Source: SG8-30 sp963710135
Lineage (GTDB): Bacteria > Pseudomonadota > Gammaproteobacteria > Steroidobacterales > Steroidobacteraceae
Length of the DNA stretch: 64,000 nucleotides
Reading direction: 5' to 3'
Assembly: GCA_963710135.1 (NCBI GenBank)
Contig: CAVPYY010000006.1
Coordinates: 1,054,001 to 1,118,000 of the forward strand
Part shown: in pieces, positions 44,840 to 54,827 of the stretch
Position numbering within the stretch: the first letter of the stretch is position 1
Layout: every line of letters starts with the position of its first letter
The notes under the pieces: model-generated
What the model was told of the DNA's origin: nothing
Databases searched by the model: none
The model's input: the letters and a program-made list of their open reading frames with translations, nothing else
Position numbers and translations under genes: made by a program

Positions 44840-45423
44840 GTCCTCTCGTCGCTGACGGCCGGTGCCGCAGCGACACTGGCATAGAGCCTGAGTTCGTCCT
44901 GGTAGGTGCTCAGCAGCAGCCGGTTGAGCAGCCGGCTGGAAGGATCCGCCATGAGCGCCTCGTCGATGCTGGCGGCCGCGCCCTGGATCGTCGCCAGGTC
45001 GCTCTGGACACGCGCACGCGTTGCAGCCGGCAGCGCGGACACCCGCGCATTGAATGCGGCCAGCAATTCGGCCCGGGTCTGCAGATACTCCGGGCCGAGA
45101 CGGGCGTAGCGATCGTCCGCAACCGTCATCACCGCCCCGCCTGCGTCGAGGCCAGCGCCCTGTGGAGCGAGCTGTGCCGGCGTGTCGACCAGGGTGTAGG
45201 TCAGCAGCGCGGACACGGCGGCCACGCCGACGCCGGCGGCAATCGCCCAGGTCCACGGCAGGCCGCGCCCGCGGGACGGGGCGACCTGCTCCGCCCGGTC
45301 CAGGCGCGCCGCGATCTCCGGCCACAAGTCACGCGCCGGCTCGATGTCACCGGGCAGTGCCGCCAGGCGACCCAGTGCCGGATCGCGCTGTCGCCCGTCC
45401 CGGTCGAATGTCAGTGTCTTCAT
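44836..45423 (-). CDS. Single-pass membrane protein, likely anti-sigma factor
   Basis: A 195-residue protein. Residues 1-50 are cytoplasmic, with PALGRLAALPGDIEPARDLWPEIAARL, resembling anti-sigma N termini where the DLWP.I..R motif is common. Residues ~57-78 form one membrane helix (WTWAIAAGVGVAAVSALL). The periplasmic part is helical (LGPEYLQTRAELLAAFNARV; LLNRLLLSTYQDELRLYASV). The zinc-binding HxxxCxxC motif is absent. It overlaps both the ECF sigma gene upstream and the DUF4097 gene downstream by ATGA, which supports the role of sigma partner. Function is inferred from context. Confidence 0.7.
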   Translation of the reverse strand: MKTLTFDRDGRQRDPALGRLAALPGDIEPARDLWPEIAARLDRAEQVAPSRGRGLPWTWAIAAGVGVAAVSALLTYTLVDTPAQLAPQGAGLDAGGAVMTVADDRYARLGPEYLQTRAELLAAFNARVSALPAATRARVQSDLATIQGAAASIDEALMADPSSRLLNRLLLSTYQDELRLYASVAAAPAVSDERT

Positions 45424-45989
45424 GTCCCGATCTCCGTACCCATGCGCTCGCGCATCAGGCGGCGCGCACGGTGCAGCTGCGCCTTGCAGGTCCCGACGGC
45501 AACACCCAGCATGCCGGCGGTCTCTTCGTGGCTGTAGCCATAAACGCCATACAGGACCAGCACTTGCCGTGCCCCCGCGGGGAGGCTCGCGAGGATCCGC
45601 TCGACGTCGAGCGGCGTGGCCGGATCCATGTCGTCCGCCGAGGCGAGTTCCTGCTGACCCCCTTCATCGTCGGTCAGGCTGGTCTCTCCCCGCCCCTGCG
45701 GAGACCGCGCCCGGGCGAGCACCGCATTCACCGCAATGCGGTGCAGCCAGGTGCCGAAACCGCTGCGGCCCTCGAAGCCTGGCAGGCTGCGCCAGGCGCT
45801 GACGAACGTCTCCTGCGTGAGGTCCTCGGCCAGGTGGGCGTCGCGGGTCATTCGCAGGCACAGACCATGGACCCGCCCGCAGTACGATCGGTAGAGCCTC
45901 TCGAAGGCGGCCTTGTCGCCGCGCCTCGCGCGTGCGATCAGGTCCTGCTCGTCGGGGGTCGCGGTCTGCGCCGGTTGCCTCACGTCCAT
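45420..45989 (-). CDS. ECF-type RNA polymerase sigma factor
   Basis: A 189-residue sigma-70-family factor. Region 2 covers residues ~20-90 (FERLYRSYCGRVHGLCLRMT, AEDLTQETFVSAWRSLPGF, GFGTWLHRIAVNAVL). Region 4 covers ~128-180 (LASLPAGARQVLVLYGVYGYSHEETAGMLG, shown here in part: GYSHEETAGML, and VGTCKAQLHRARRLMRERM). It has no region 3 and so is an ECF. First gene of a three-gene, fully overlapping operon with a membrane regulator and a DUF4097 protein; such operons usually autoregulate. No -35 AAC-type ECF promoter could be confidently placed upstream. Confidence 0.9.
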   Translation of the reverse strand: MDVRQPAQTATPDEQDLIARARRGDKAAFERLYRSYCGRVHGLCLRMTRDAHLAEDLTQETFVSAWRSLPGFEGRSGFGTWLHRIAVNAVLARARSPQGRGETSLTDDEGGQQELASADDMDPATPLDVERILASLPAGARQVLVLYGVYGYSHEETAGMLGVAVGTCKAQLHRARRLMRERMGTEIGT

Positions 45990-46141
45990 GGGTCCCAGTT
46001 AGGCCGGCAACGAGGCAGCTTACCCCGCGCTCACTGGCTGTGGGGATTGGAGGGCGCTGGGCCAGAAAAGGTTTGAATCGCGGGAGTCGTTCCGGCCCGA
46101 CGGGTCGCGACGGGCCCACCGCCGCGGGCGGCGTGGCCTGT

Positions 46142-47323
46142 CTAGCCCGCTACCGCAACGGCGCCGACGGGCGGCGAGGCGATGTGCTCGACCAGGGCCT
46201 CGGCCGGCATCGGCCGGCCGATGTAGTAGCCCTGGGCGAAGTCGCAGCTGACCTTCTCCAGGAACTCCAGCGCGCCGCGTTTCTCCACGCCTTCCGCGCA
46301 GACCCTGAGGCCGAGGTTGTGCGCCAGGTCGACCAGCGACTGCACCATGGTGCGTGCCTCGGCGCTCTCGGTGAGCTCCATGCCGAGCGACTTGTCGATC
46401 TTCAGTTCGTTGAACGGCATGCGGTAGAGCTGGGTGAGGGACGAAAAGCCTGTGCCGAAGTCGTCGAGCGAGAGGCCGAATTCCTTCACGCGCAGGCGCG
46501 TCAGGATGTCCATGGTCCGGGTCGGATCATCGAGCGCCGCGGTCTCGGTGATCTCGAGCGTCAGGCGGGAGTTGTCCAGCGACACCGCCGACATCAGCTC
46601 GGACAGGCGGTCCGGGAAGTCGAGATCGGTGACCAGCTTCGGCGACATGTTGATGCTGAGTCCGAGGTCGAGTCCGGACTGCCGCCAGGCGCCGAGCTGG
46701 CGGATACCCTCCTGCAGCACCCAGTCGGTCATCGCGGCGATGATGCCCCGCTCTTCCGCCACCGGAATGAACTTGTCCGGGTAGACGAGCCCCAGGTCGG
46801 GATGATTCCAGCGCAGCAGCGCCTCGACGGCCGAGATGCGCCAACCGCGGGGTGTCCGCGCGACCTTCGGCTGGTAGTGCAGCACCAGCTGGCCGCGATC
46901 CACCGACCTGGCAAGATCCCTGGGATCGATCGCGAGTTCAGCCGCGCGATACCGCTCGAGCACGGCCTCGAACTCGGCGAGCATGATCGGTTTCTGCATC
47001 ACCCCGGCCACCTGCAGGCCGATCGAGCTCGCCAGCCGCTCGGCGCTGGTCAGGACACGCGAGTCCATGCCGCTCGAGATCAGCACCGGCGCCTGCACGC
47101 CGTGACGGCCCAGGTGCCGGATCAGCTCGATGCCGTCGGTACCCGGCATCTGCAGGTCCAGCACGATCAGCGTCGGCGCAAACTGGCCGATCTCGCGGCG
47201 GAACGTCTCCGGATCGCTGACCCCGCACACGGCATAGCCGATGCCTTCGGCGACTTGCTGGACGAAGTCCAGGATGTCTTCCTGATCGTCGACCACCAGC
47301 AGGCGGTTCGGATTGTCAGCCAT
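46142..47323 (-). CDS. Response regulator with EAL (c-di-GMP phosphodiesterase) domain
   Basis: A 393-residue protein: receiver domain at residues ~7-125 (LLVVDDQEDILDF; phospho-Asp in LIVLDLQMPGTDG; switch Lys in MQKPI) and EAL domain at ~140-385. Catalytic elements are complete: VEALLRW (EAL), the Asn and Glu in GLSINMS and LTLEITETA, DDFGTG, LKIDKS and AEGVE. It should hydrolyse c-di-GMP when phosphorylated, lowering biofilm-type output. ATG at 47323 overlaps the end of the hybrid kinase by 8 nt, so the kinase above is the natural candidate partner. Confidence 0.9.
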   Translation of the reverse strand: MADNPNRLLVVDDQEDILDFVQQVAEGIGYAVCGVSDPETFRREIGQFAPTLIVLDLQMPGTDGIELIRHLGRHGVQAPVLISSGMDSRVLTSAERLASSIGLQVAGVMQKPIMLAEFEAVLERYRAAELAIDPRDLARSVDRGQLVLHYQPKVARTPRGWRISAVEALLRWNHPDLGLVYPDKFIPVAEERGIIAAMTDWVLQEGIRQLGAWRQSGLDLGLSINMSPKLVTDLDFPDRLSELMSAVSLDNSRLTLEITETAALDDPTRTMDILTRLRVKEFGLSLDDFGTGFSSLTQLYRMPFNELKIDKSLGMELTESAEARTMVQSLVDLAHNLGLRVCAEGVEKRGALEFLEKVSCDFAQGYYIGRPMPAEALVEHIASPPVGAVAVAG

Positions 47324-49728
47324 CAGCGTGTGCTCCCTCGATGGTATGCCGCAGCTGCAATGCCAGCTGTTCAAGTGAATAGGGCTTGGACAATATGGTC
47401 GCAGCACCGTCTGTGCTGATCTTGCTGAGCGTCACCGTGTCGGTGAAGCCACTGGCAAGGAGCACCGCGACATCCGGGCGTGCGATCCTCGCCCGGCGAA
47501 TCACGTCGATCCCGGACAGTCCGCTGCCCAGGTCGACGTCACTGAACACGACGTCGACCGAGGCATTCGATTCGATCAGGCCGATCGCATCCCGGCCCGA
47601 GGCGGCCTCCAGCACCCGGTAGCCGAGCCTCGCCAGCGCGGCGGCCGTGGTCGACCGCGGCGTCGGCGTCGTCATCGACGACCAGCACGGTCTCGCCGCG
47701 ACCCGCGGGGGCCAGCAGCTCCGGTGCAGCCGGCTGCATGGGCTCCACGGTCTCGGTCACCCGCGGGAACAACAGCGTCACGCGCGTGCCCACTCCAGGC
47801 TCACTGCTGATTCGCGCCGTGCCGCCGGATTGCTCGGCGAATCCGTAGACCATCGCGAGGCCCAGTCCGGTGCCCTTGCCGACCTGCTTGGTGGTAAAGA
47901 ACGGTTCGAAGGCCCGCTTCGCGACCTCGGGGGCCATGCCGACGCCCGTGTCGCCGACTTCGATGACGACGTAGTCGCCCGGGACCAGACCGGCTGCTTC
48001 CGCGGAGCCCGCGGCGACCGTCTCGTTGCGCGTCGCAATGCTCAGCAGGCCTCCTCCCGGCATGGCGTCGCGGGCGTTGATGGCCAGGTTGAGCAACGCG
48101 TCCTCCAGCTGGCCGGGGTCGGCGCGAATGTGCCAGGTCGTATCCAGCTCGATGGCCACCTCGACCCCGCGGCCGAGGCTGCGGCTGACCAGCTCGAGGA
48201 TGCCGTCGAGCAGACGGTTGACGTCGACCACCTGCATCTCGAGCTTCTGCTGGCGCGAGAAGGACAGCAGCCGCCGCGTCAGGTCGGCGCCCCGTAGCGC
48301 CGCCTTCAATGCCGTCGCGGCGTTGCGCTTCAAGCGCAGATCCGATCGCAGTGGCCGCTCGAGCAGCTGCAGGTTGCCGATGATTACGTTGAGCAGATTG
48401 TTGAAGTCGTGGGCAATGCCGCCGGTCAGACGCCCCACGGCCTCCATTTTCTGGGCGTGGCGCAGACCGGCTTCCAGCCGCCGCTCCGAAGTGATGTCAC
48501 GGACCACGGAAAAGAATCCGCGGACTTCCGTGCCGGCCTCGATGTGCGGCCGGTAGGTGATCGCCAGATCGCGCTCGTCCTCGCCCTGCCGGGTGCGCGC
48601 TTCGAACTCGACGTCTTGCCCCGCCAGTACGGCGTCGATTCTTGGCGCGATCTCGCGATAGTTGTCGGGACTGACGATGTCCTGCAGCCGGTGCCCCTCG
48701 ATCGCGGTGCTGGGCAGCTGAAACCAGCGCTCATAGGCTGCGTTGGCGTAGGCGAAGGTCCCGTCGCGACGCACATACGCGATTTGCAGCGGCACCGAGT
48801 CGAGCACCAGTTCGTAGAATTCCTTGAGTTGGCGGGCGGACTCGCTGGCCGCGGCGAGGTCGCTGATGTCCTCGTGCGTTACGACGACGATGCCGGCAGC
48901 GGTGTCGGCCAGGCGCTGCACGCGCATGTGCAGCCGGCGCAGCGTGGCCTGCGCGTCACCGACCGAGTACTCCATCGAGAAGGACGGGCGGGAACCGCTG
49001 AGCACAGCTGCCAGCCCTTCGGCAGCCGCCGCGGCCGCCGGCACGCGCTCTGCCCGCTGTCGCAACTGCTGCAGATAGCTCTCGCCGAATCCGAAGCGCA
49101 GGCCACACAGCGCCCCTTCCGCGGCGGTTTCGCGCCAGGCGTGATTGATCTCCAGAGTCATGCCATCCGGCGCCAGCACCGCCACGGCGGCGCTCAGTCC
49201 GTCGAGCGTGCGGCGCAGCAGCGCCTCGGACTGCCTGAGGTCGTCCAGTGCGCGCCGGTCGCGCGTCACGTCGATGAGCAGGCCGGCGGTACGCAGCGGT
49301 CGGCCGGCCTGGTCGCGCTCAGCCTCGCCGGCCAGACGCAGCATGCGGCCCGACTGCCCTGCGCCGGGCGCGCGAAACTCCAGTTCCAGCGGCTGCCTTT
49401 GCTCGAGGTGGCGGCGTACCACCTCCAGCAACAAGGGCCGGTCAGCTTCATCCAGACGGTCCTGGAGCGCGGCGAAGGACGGCTCGAGCGGTGGCCCGCA
49501 CTCGTCGAGAAGGGTGCTGAAGCGGTCCGAGTACCACGCCCGCCCGGTCACGAAGTCCCATTCGAACAACCCACAGGGCGCGATCTGCGCCAGCCGCGTG
49601 AGTTGACGGCCCATGCTGAACGCACGCTCGCGGCGCAGCAACGGCTCCGCAGAACCGGATGTCTCCTGACGACGGCGGCTTGTGCCTTCGTATCCACCGG
49701 CTTTCGCGTCTCGGGCAGGGCTTGCCAT
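47316..49728 (-). CDS. Hybrid PAS sensor histidine kinase with C-terminal receiver (one +1 frameshift)
   Basis: After removing one base near 47657 the protein is 803 residues. PAS-like segments occur at ~35-160, 165-290 and 310-430. HisKA has the H-box EAVGRLTGGIAHDFNNLLN. The ATPase domain has NLAINARDAMPGGG, VGDTGVGM and GKGTGLGLAMVYGF, and a receiver domain follows (TVLVVDDDAD; phospho-Asp in VVFSDVDLGSGLSGIDV; KPYSLEQL). No membrane segment is seen, so sensing is cytoplasmic. Its kinase half is a clear paralogue of the kinase at 51439-54601 (shared GGIAHDFNNLL and VIIGNLQL). It overlaps the REC-EAL gene at its 3' end. Confidence 0.85.
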
Positions 49729-49828
49729 GGCGGCGGGACGGCCACCTTCTGGGAGGGGTATCGGCGTTGCCAGCGAGGTCTTGACCTCACCACACCCGAC
49801 GTTAGGGGAAAGCCTCAGCGAGCGTGAT

Positions 49829-50557
49829 TCAGGTCTCGCCCGACGCGCCCGCGACCGGGCTGCGGCCGGCGACCCAGTTCACCGCAAACTGCACGAGTTG
49901 GGTGCCGGTGGTCAGATCCAGCTTGCGCTTGATGCGCTGCCGGTGCGATTCGACGGTCTTGATGCTGAGGTTCAAGGTTTCCGCGGCCTGGCGCGTCGAC
50001 AGCCCGCGTCCGATCATCTGCAGGACCTGCAGCTCGCGATTGGACAGGCGATCGATCGGATTGGCCGAAATATAGGCGCCACCGGAAGCGAACTTGCGGA
50101 TCATGCGGGCGCCGATGGCCTCGCTGACATAGATTCCGCCGTCGAGCACCCGCCTGAGCGCCGCGATGAATTGCTCGCTCGCGGCCTGCTTCATGATGTA
50201 GCCGCTCGCGCCGGCTCCCAGCAGCCGCTCCGCATAGACATTCTCCTCGTGCATCGACAGCACGAGCAGCGGCAGGGAGGGGTGATGGGCGCGCGCGTCC
50301 TTGATCAGTTCGATCCCGTCGCCGTCCTTCAGCGAGATGTCTACGACCACGGCATCCGGCTGATGATCGCGAATGGCCTGGCGGGCCTCGTGGACGCTCT
50401 CAGCCTCGGCGCAGACCTCCAGGCCTTCCTCGCTGCTGATCAGGCGCTTCAGGCCCTGCCTGACGATGGGGTGGTCATCGACCAGCAGGATCCTGCGGAT
50501 CGCACCGCGCCCTGCGCTGACGCCCTGAGTGACGCTACCTTGAGTTCCCAGATTCAT
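49829..50557 (-). CDS. NarL/FixJ-type response regulator 1
   Basis: A 242-residue regulator with receiver at ~22-140 (ILLVDDHPIVRQGLKRLIS; phospho-Asp in AVVVDISLKDGDGIEL; GYIMKQ Lys) and LuxR-type HTH at ~178-235 (LSNRELQVLQMIGRGLSTRQ, IKTVESHRQRIKRKLDL). It is a tandem paralogue of the regulator at 50683, with matching strings LVLSMHE(D/E) and YAERL. A ~20-residue N-terminal extension (MNLGTQGSVTQGV) distinguishes it. It lies 100 nt above the hybrid kinase start and reads the same way. Confidence 0.92.
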   Translation of the reverse strand: MNLGTQGSVTQGVSAGRGAIRRILLVDDHPIVRQGLKRLISSEEGLEVCAEAESVHEARQAIRDHQPDAVVVDISLKDGDGIELIKDARAHHPSLPLLVLSMHEENVYAERLLGAGASGYIMKQAASEQFIAALRRVLDGGIYVSEAIGARMIRKFASGGAYISANPIDRLSNRELQVLQMIGRGLSTRQAAETLNLSIKTVESHRQRIKRKLDLTTGTQLVQFAVNWVAGRSPVAGASGET

Positions 50558-50682
50558 GTGTTGGTCCTCCGGGCGCCAGGGTCATCGACAAGCGACCGGG
50601 TCGATTGTGCAATGATGTCACGATCCAGACCAGGCCGGGCCCTCGGGATGTCGCAATGGTGGGGGAACGGCCGCGACCGGCG

Positions 50683-51348
50683 TCAATTCATGCCGCCGCC
50701 GTCGATCTCCTCCGCCCAGCGCGTCGCATAGCGCACCAGATCGCGGGCGTTGGCGAGTCCGAGCTTCTCGCGAATGTTGCGCCGATGCGAGTCGACGGTC
50801 TTGGGGTTCATGCCGAGTTCGGTGGAAATCTCCCGCGTCGCGAGTCCGCGGGCAACCAGCCGCAGGACGTCGCGCTCACGCTCGGTCAGTGACCCGGCCG
50901 GCCCACCCACTGGCTGGACGCCGCGGCGGACGCGCGCCACCAGCCGTTCGCCGATGGCCTGGCTGACGTGGATCCCTCCGGCCGCCACCCGGCGCAGGGC
51001 GCGCAGGAACTCGGCCGGCGTCTCCTGTTTCATGATGTAGCCGTGGGCGCCGAGCGAAATCAGCCGCTCGGCGTAGAGGTCCTCGTCGTGCATGGACAGC
51101 ACCAGCACGCGCAGCGGCGGCCAGCGCTCGCGGAGCTTGCCGATGAGCGGGATGGCCTCCTGGCCGTCGAGTGACAGATCCAGCACGATGATCTGCGGGG
51201 ATGTCTGCTCGATGACCTGCAGCGCCTCGGGCACGCTCTCGGCCTCGCCCACGACAACGAAGTCCGGTTGCTCGCCGAGCAGGAACGCGAGTCCGTCCCG
51301 GATCACCGGATGATCGTCGACCAGGACGACCTTGGTTTGCTGCGTCAT
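50683..51348 (-). CDS. NarL/FixJ-type response regulator 2
   Basis: A 221-residue regulator: receiver ~5-122 (VVLVDDHPVIRDGLAFLLGE; phospho-Asp in IIVLDLSLDGQEAIPL; GYIMKQE) and LuxR HTH ~150-212 (LTERERDVLRLVARGLATRE, PKTVDSHRRNIREKLGL). The ATG at 51348 matches the receiver start; the frame is open to 51429 without support. Paralogue of regulator 1, from which it is separated by 125 nt. The membrane-bound kinase gene ends 90 nt upstream of it, the likely partner. Confidence 0.92.
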   Translation of the reverse strand: MTQQTKVVLVDDHPVIRDGLAFLLGEQPDFVVVGEAESVPEALQVIEQTSPQIIVLDLSLDGQEAIPLIGKLRERWPPLRVLVLSMHDEDLYAERLISLGAHGYIMKQETPAEFLRALRRVAAGGIHVSQAIGERLVARVRRGVQPVGGPAGSLTERERDVLRLVARGLATREISTELGMNPKTVDSHRRNIREKLGLANARDLVRYATRWAEEIDGGGMN

Positions 51349-51438
51349 CGCCGTGCGGCTGCTGCCTCTGAGTGCCGGTTGCCATGGTAACCCCTGGCAA
51401 CCGGCCGCGCGACGATCGAGGAGGCGCAACGCATCGGG

Positions 51439-54400
51439 CTACGCCGAAATCACCATGGCCGGCTCGGTTTGCTCGCTTCCCGCCGACCTGGCCGTGTCAC
51501 GAGCCCTCGGGAACAGCATCTCGACAGTCGTCCCGCAGCCAGGCCGGCTGTCGATGCGGACGAAACCACCGGACTGCTTGGCAAACCCGTACACCATCGC
51601 GAGGCCCAGGCCGCTACCCTTACCGACCGGCTTGGTGGTGTAGAAGGGCTCGAACGCCCGGTTCCTGACCTCATCGGACATCCCCTGCCCGACGTCGGTG
51701 ATTGCGACGGAGACGTAGTCGCCGGCGCCGGCCTCCTCGGCCGGACGGATATCGCCCGACCGCCAGCGAGACATTGCGAGCGGAAATCGTCAGCGTGCCG
51801 TCTCCATCCATGGCGTCGCGTGCATTGATGGCGAGATTGAGCATCGCGCTGTCGAACTGCCCGGGGTCCGTGGCGACCGGCCACAGGCCGGCCGGCAGGT
51901 CGGTCACGACGCAGATCGAGTCGCCGAGCGTGCGCTCCACCAGCGTCAGCAACCCGTCGACCTGCTCGCGGACATCGAGCACTTCCGACTTCAGGGCCTG
52001 CCGGCGCGAGAAGCTCAGCAGCCGCGCGGTCAGCTCCGCGCCGCGCAGTGCCGCGCGAGTCGCCGCCTCGAGCGGCCGGCGCGCCCTGTGGCCATCGGGC
52101 AACTGGCGCTCCTGCAGCTGCAGGTTGCCGATGATCACCGACAGGAGATTGTTGAAGTCGTGGGCAATTCCACCGGTCAGCTGACCGACCGCCTCCAGCC
52201 GCTGCGACTGCCGCAGTCGCGCCTCCAGCTCGCGCGCCTCGCTGACGTCATGCGCCACCGAGAAGAAGCCGACTACGCGGCCAGTCGAATCCCGATGCGG
52301 CACATAGACCACGTCGGCGTACCGGGTGCAGCCGTCCTTCTCGACACACGATTCGTAACGCACCATCTCGCCCGCGAGCGCGCGGTCGATCTGCGCGGCG
52401 GCGGCAGCGTAGCGTGACTGGCCGATCACCTCGACCAGGGCACCCCCTTCCACTGCGTCCGAAGTCGTGCCGTACCAGTCCAGATAGGCCTGATTGAAGA
52501 AACGGACGCGCTTGTCGACGTCGACATAGGCCACGCGCGTGGGAATCGAATCCAGCACCACGCGGAAGAACTCCTTGAGCTCGCGGATCTCCCGCAGCGA
52601 GTTGACCGCGGCCGACTGGTCGACGATCGCGGCGACGAATTCGTCGCCGTGCGGATCGACCAGCGTCACGCTGACCATCACCGGAATCTCCGTGCCGTCG
52701 CGATGGCGCAGCGATTTCTGCAGCGGAGCGGCCGGCTGGCGCAGGTGGCCGGTCGCGCGAACCGCCTCGATCATCTCGCGCCAGTCGTCGCACAGCAGCA
52801 ACTTCAGTGGCAGCGGCACCTCCGAGCGCTGGTATCCCAACAGCTTCAGGACGTACTGGTTGAGCTCGGTCACGAGGCCGGTTGCCAGGCTGCCGAAGGC
52901 CACGCCGATGACGTTGGAGTCGGACAGGCGCCGGAAGCGCATCTCGCTGGCCCGCTGGGCGTACTCGGCGTGCTTCCGGTCAGTGATCTCGACGCAGGTG
53001 GACTCGTAGCGCAGGACCTCGCCGTCGCCTCCCCAGACGGCCCGTATGTTCTCGAGCAGCCAGATCATGCGTCCATCCACACGCCGCAGGCGTCGCTCGA
53101 ACGCAGTCAGCTCGCCCTCCTGGCGCGCCGCCCTGAGGAATTCCTCGAGCGTGCCGGGTCCCGCCCACAGCTCGGTGGCCACATTGGCGTCGCGCAGCAG
53201 TTGCTCCGATGCGTAGCCGGTCATGGCGACGTACGCCGGGTTCGCCGAGATGATTCGTCCGTCCGGCGACAGCACGCAGATGCCGGCGGCGACGTCCTCG
53301 TAGAGCGCGCGAAAACTCGCCTCGGAGAGCTCCAGCCTCTGGGCTTTCTCGCGCAGGTCATCCTCAGTCTGCTGGCGGCGGCGGATTTCCTGCTGGACCT
53401 CCTGGCTGCGCTCCTCGACCTGCCTGGCCGCCAGCGCGAATGCCGCGGCCAGCCTCCCCACTTCATCCCGCCTGCGCACCGGCAGCGAGCGGGGCGGCTG
53501 GCCGCTACCGAAGCTGCGCGTTGCCTCCAGCAGCCGGTCGAGCGGGCGGACCAGAGTCCGGGCGAACAACAGGGTCACGAGGACGGCGGCCACCATCAGC
53601 AGCACGGCCGCCGCCAGCCGGCGCGCGAACGCCGCCCTCACTTCCGCCAGCACGGTCGCTTCAGGCGTGGTGAAGGCAAGGAAACTGTAGCGACCCGGAT
53701 CCGAGGCATGGGCGGTCAGCGCCGCCGCCGCCGTCACGACCGGCCCGCTATCGGCCGCGAGGGTCAACCCGACGGTGCGGGTGGCGTCGGCCTCGAGCCT
53801 GCGGCGCAACTCGAGCTCGTGCGACGCGACGTCGACTCCCATGCCCAGCGACCTGCCATTGAGATCCACCAGCGCGAAGCCCGCCTGGCTCACGGATTGC
53901 AGGTCGGCGGCCTTGCCAGCCATGAGGTCGCCGGGACCCGCGACAAGGTACTCGCCCAGCAGCACCCCGGCGCGCGCACCGCGTTCATCGAAGACAGGCA
54001 CCGCCACGTCGACATGGATCGCGGTGCTGCCGTCAGGGGTCTCGTGCACCAGCGGTCCCAGCGTGACGAGCTCTGGCCTGGGGCGGCGCCGTGCCAGCGT
54101 CAACGCCTCGGGCTCCGCGGTGAAGGCGTAGGAGCGCAACTCGCGGGCGACGTCGCCACGAACGCGGGTCACGCCGGCGACCGGCAGCCCGCTCACGTCA
54201 TAGAGCTGCAGGCTGATGAAGCCGCGCTCTGCCTCGGCCGCATCCAGCACCGCGGTCTGCAGGCGTTCGACGGCGGCGGGGTCGTTGGCGTGTGTCGCGG
54301 TCTTCAGCGCGGAGCGGAATTCGGGCCTGGCCGCCAGGGCCACGAGCGGTTCCTCGGCGGAGCGGCTCAACTGGTCGATGCGCGAAGCCGCCGATGCCGC

Positions 54401-54601
54401 GAGAATCTGCAGCTCGCGCTGACGTTGCTCCAGGGCCGAACGCGCGAGATCCGAATAGCTCCAGGCCAGCAGAATCGCCGCGGTGGTCACGGTGAGGGCG
54501 CTGGTAAGCAGCACCAGGCGCAGCCGCAGGCTGTGCCGCAGCGGCACGCCCGCTGTTTCCGAACCCGCAGCGCTATGCAAGAGACCTGACTCCTCATGCA
54601 C
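51439..54601 (-). CDS. Membrane-bound dCache/PAS sensor histidine kinase (one +1 frameshift)
   Basis: Removing one G in the run at 51755-51757 gives 1,053 residues. Helix 1 is ~25-45 (LRLVLLTSALTVTTAAILLA), a periplasmic dCache-like sensor covers ~50-315, and helix 2 is ~325-345 (LAAAVLLMVAAVLVTLLFA). HAMP (LVRPLDRLLEA) follows, then three PAS segments (ALYEDVAAGICVLSPDGRII; second near FRRLSDSNVIGVAFGS; third near VVLDSIPTRVAYVDVDKRV). The H-box is EAVGQLTGGIAHDFNNLLS, and the ATPase has NLAINARDAMDGDG, ITDVGQGM and GKGSGLGLAMVYGF. No receiver follows, unlike its paralogue at 47316. It would phosphorylate regulator 2 just downstream. Confidence 0.87.
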
Positions 54602-54753
54602 CCGATGGATCGCGCGCGCAGGCGCTGACCAGGCCGATCCCGGGCATTACCCGCAAAATCGGCCTCGGCCCGGTGTTCTTGAAGTGCCGGGATGAGCCGG
54701 GCCGCGATTCGTGACGCGGGTCGCACGCGGCTAAGGAAACACCCTAAAATGAA

Positions 54754-54778
54754 GGGCGGGCTCCGCCGGAGCCCGCCC
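54754..54778 (-). terminator. Intrinsic terminator after the methyltransferase gene
   Basis: Perfect 11-bp stem (GGGCGGGCTCC and its complement) with a 3-nt loop, followed on the minus strand by TTCATTTTAG. It lies 49 bp beyond the methyltransferase stop and upstream of the signalling operon, which it insulates. Confidence 0.75.
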
Positions 54779-54827
54779 TGTCCACTACTGCCTACGCGCG
54801 GTCAGCTATCCGCTATCCGCTACAGCC

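Noticed and set aside
52649..54589. A 646-codon plus-strand frame opposite the membrane kinase, and similar frames at 45932-49827.
   Set aside because: Gln/Arg/His-rich antisense of kinase domains without any motif.
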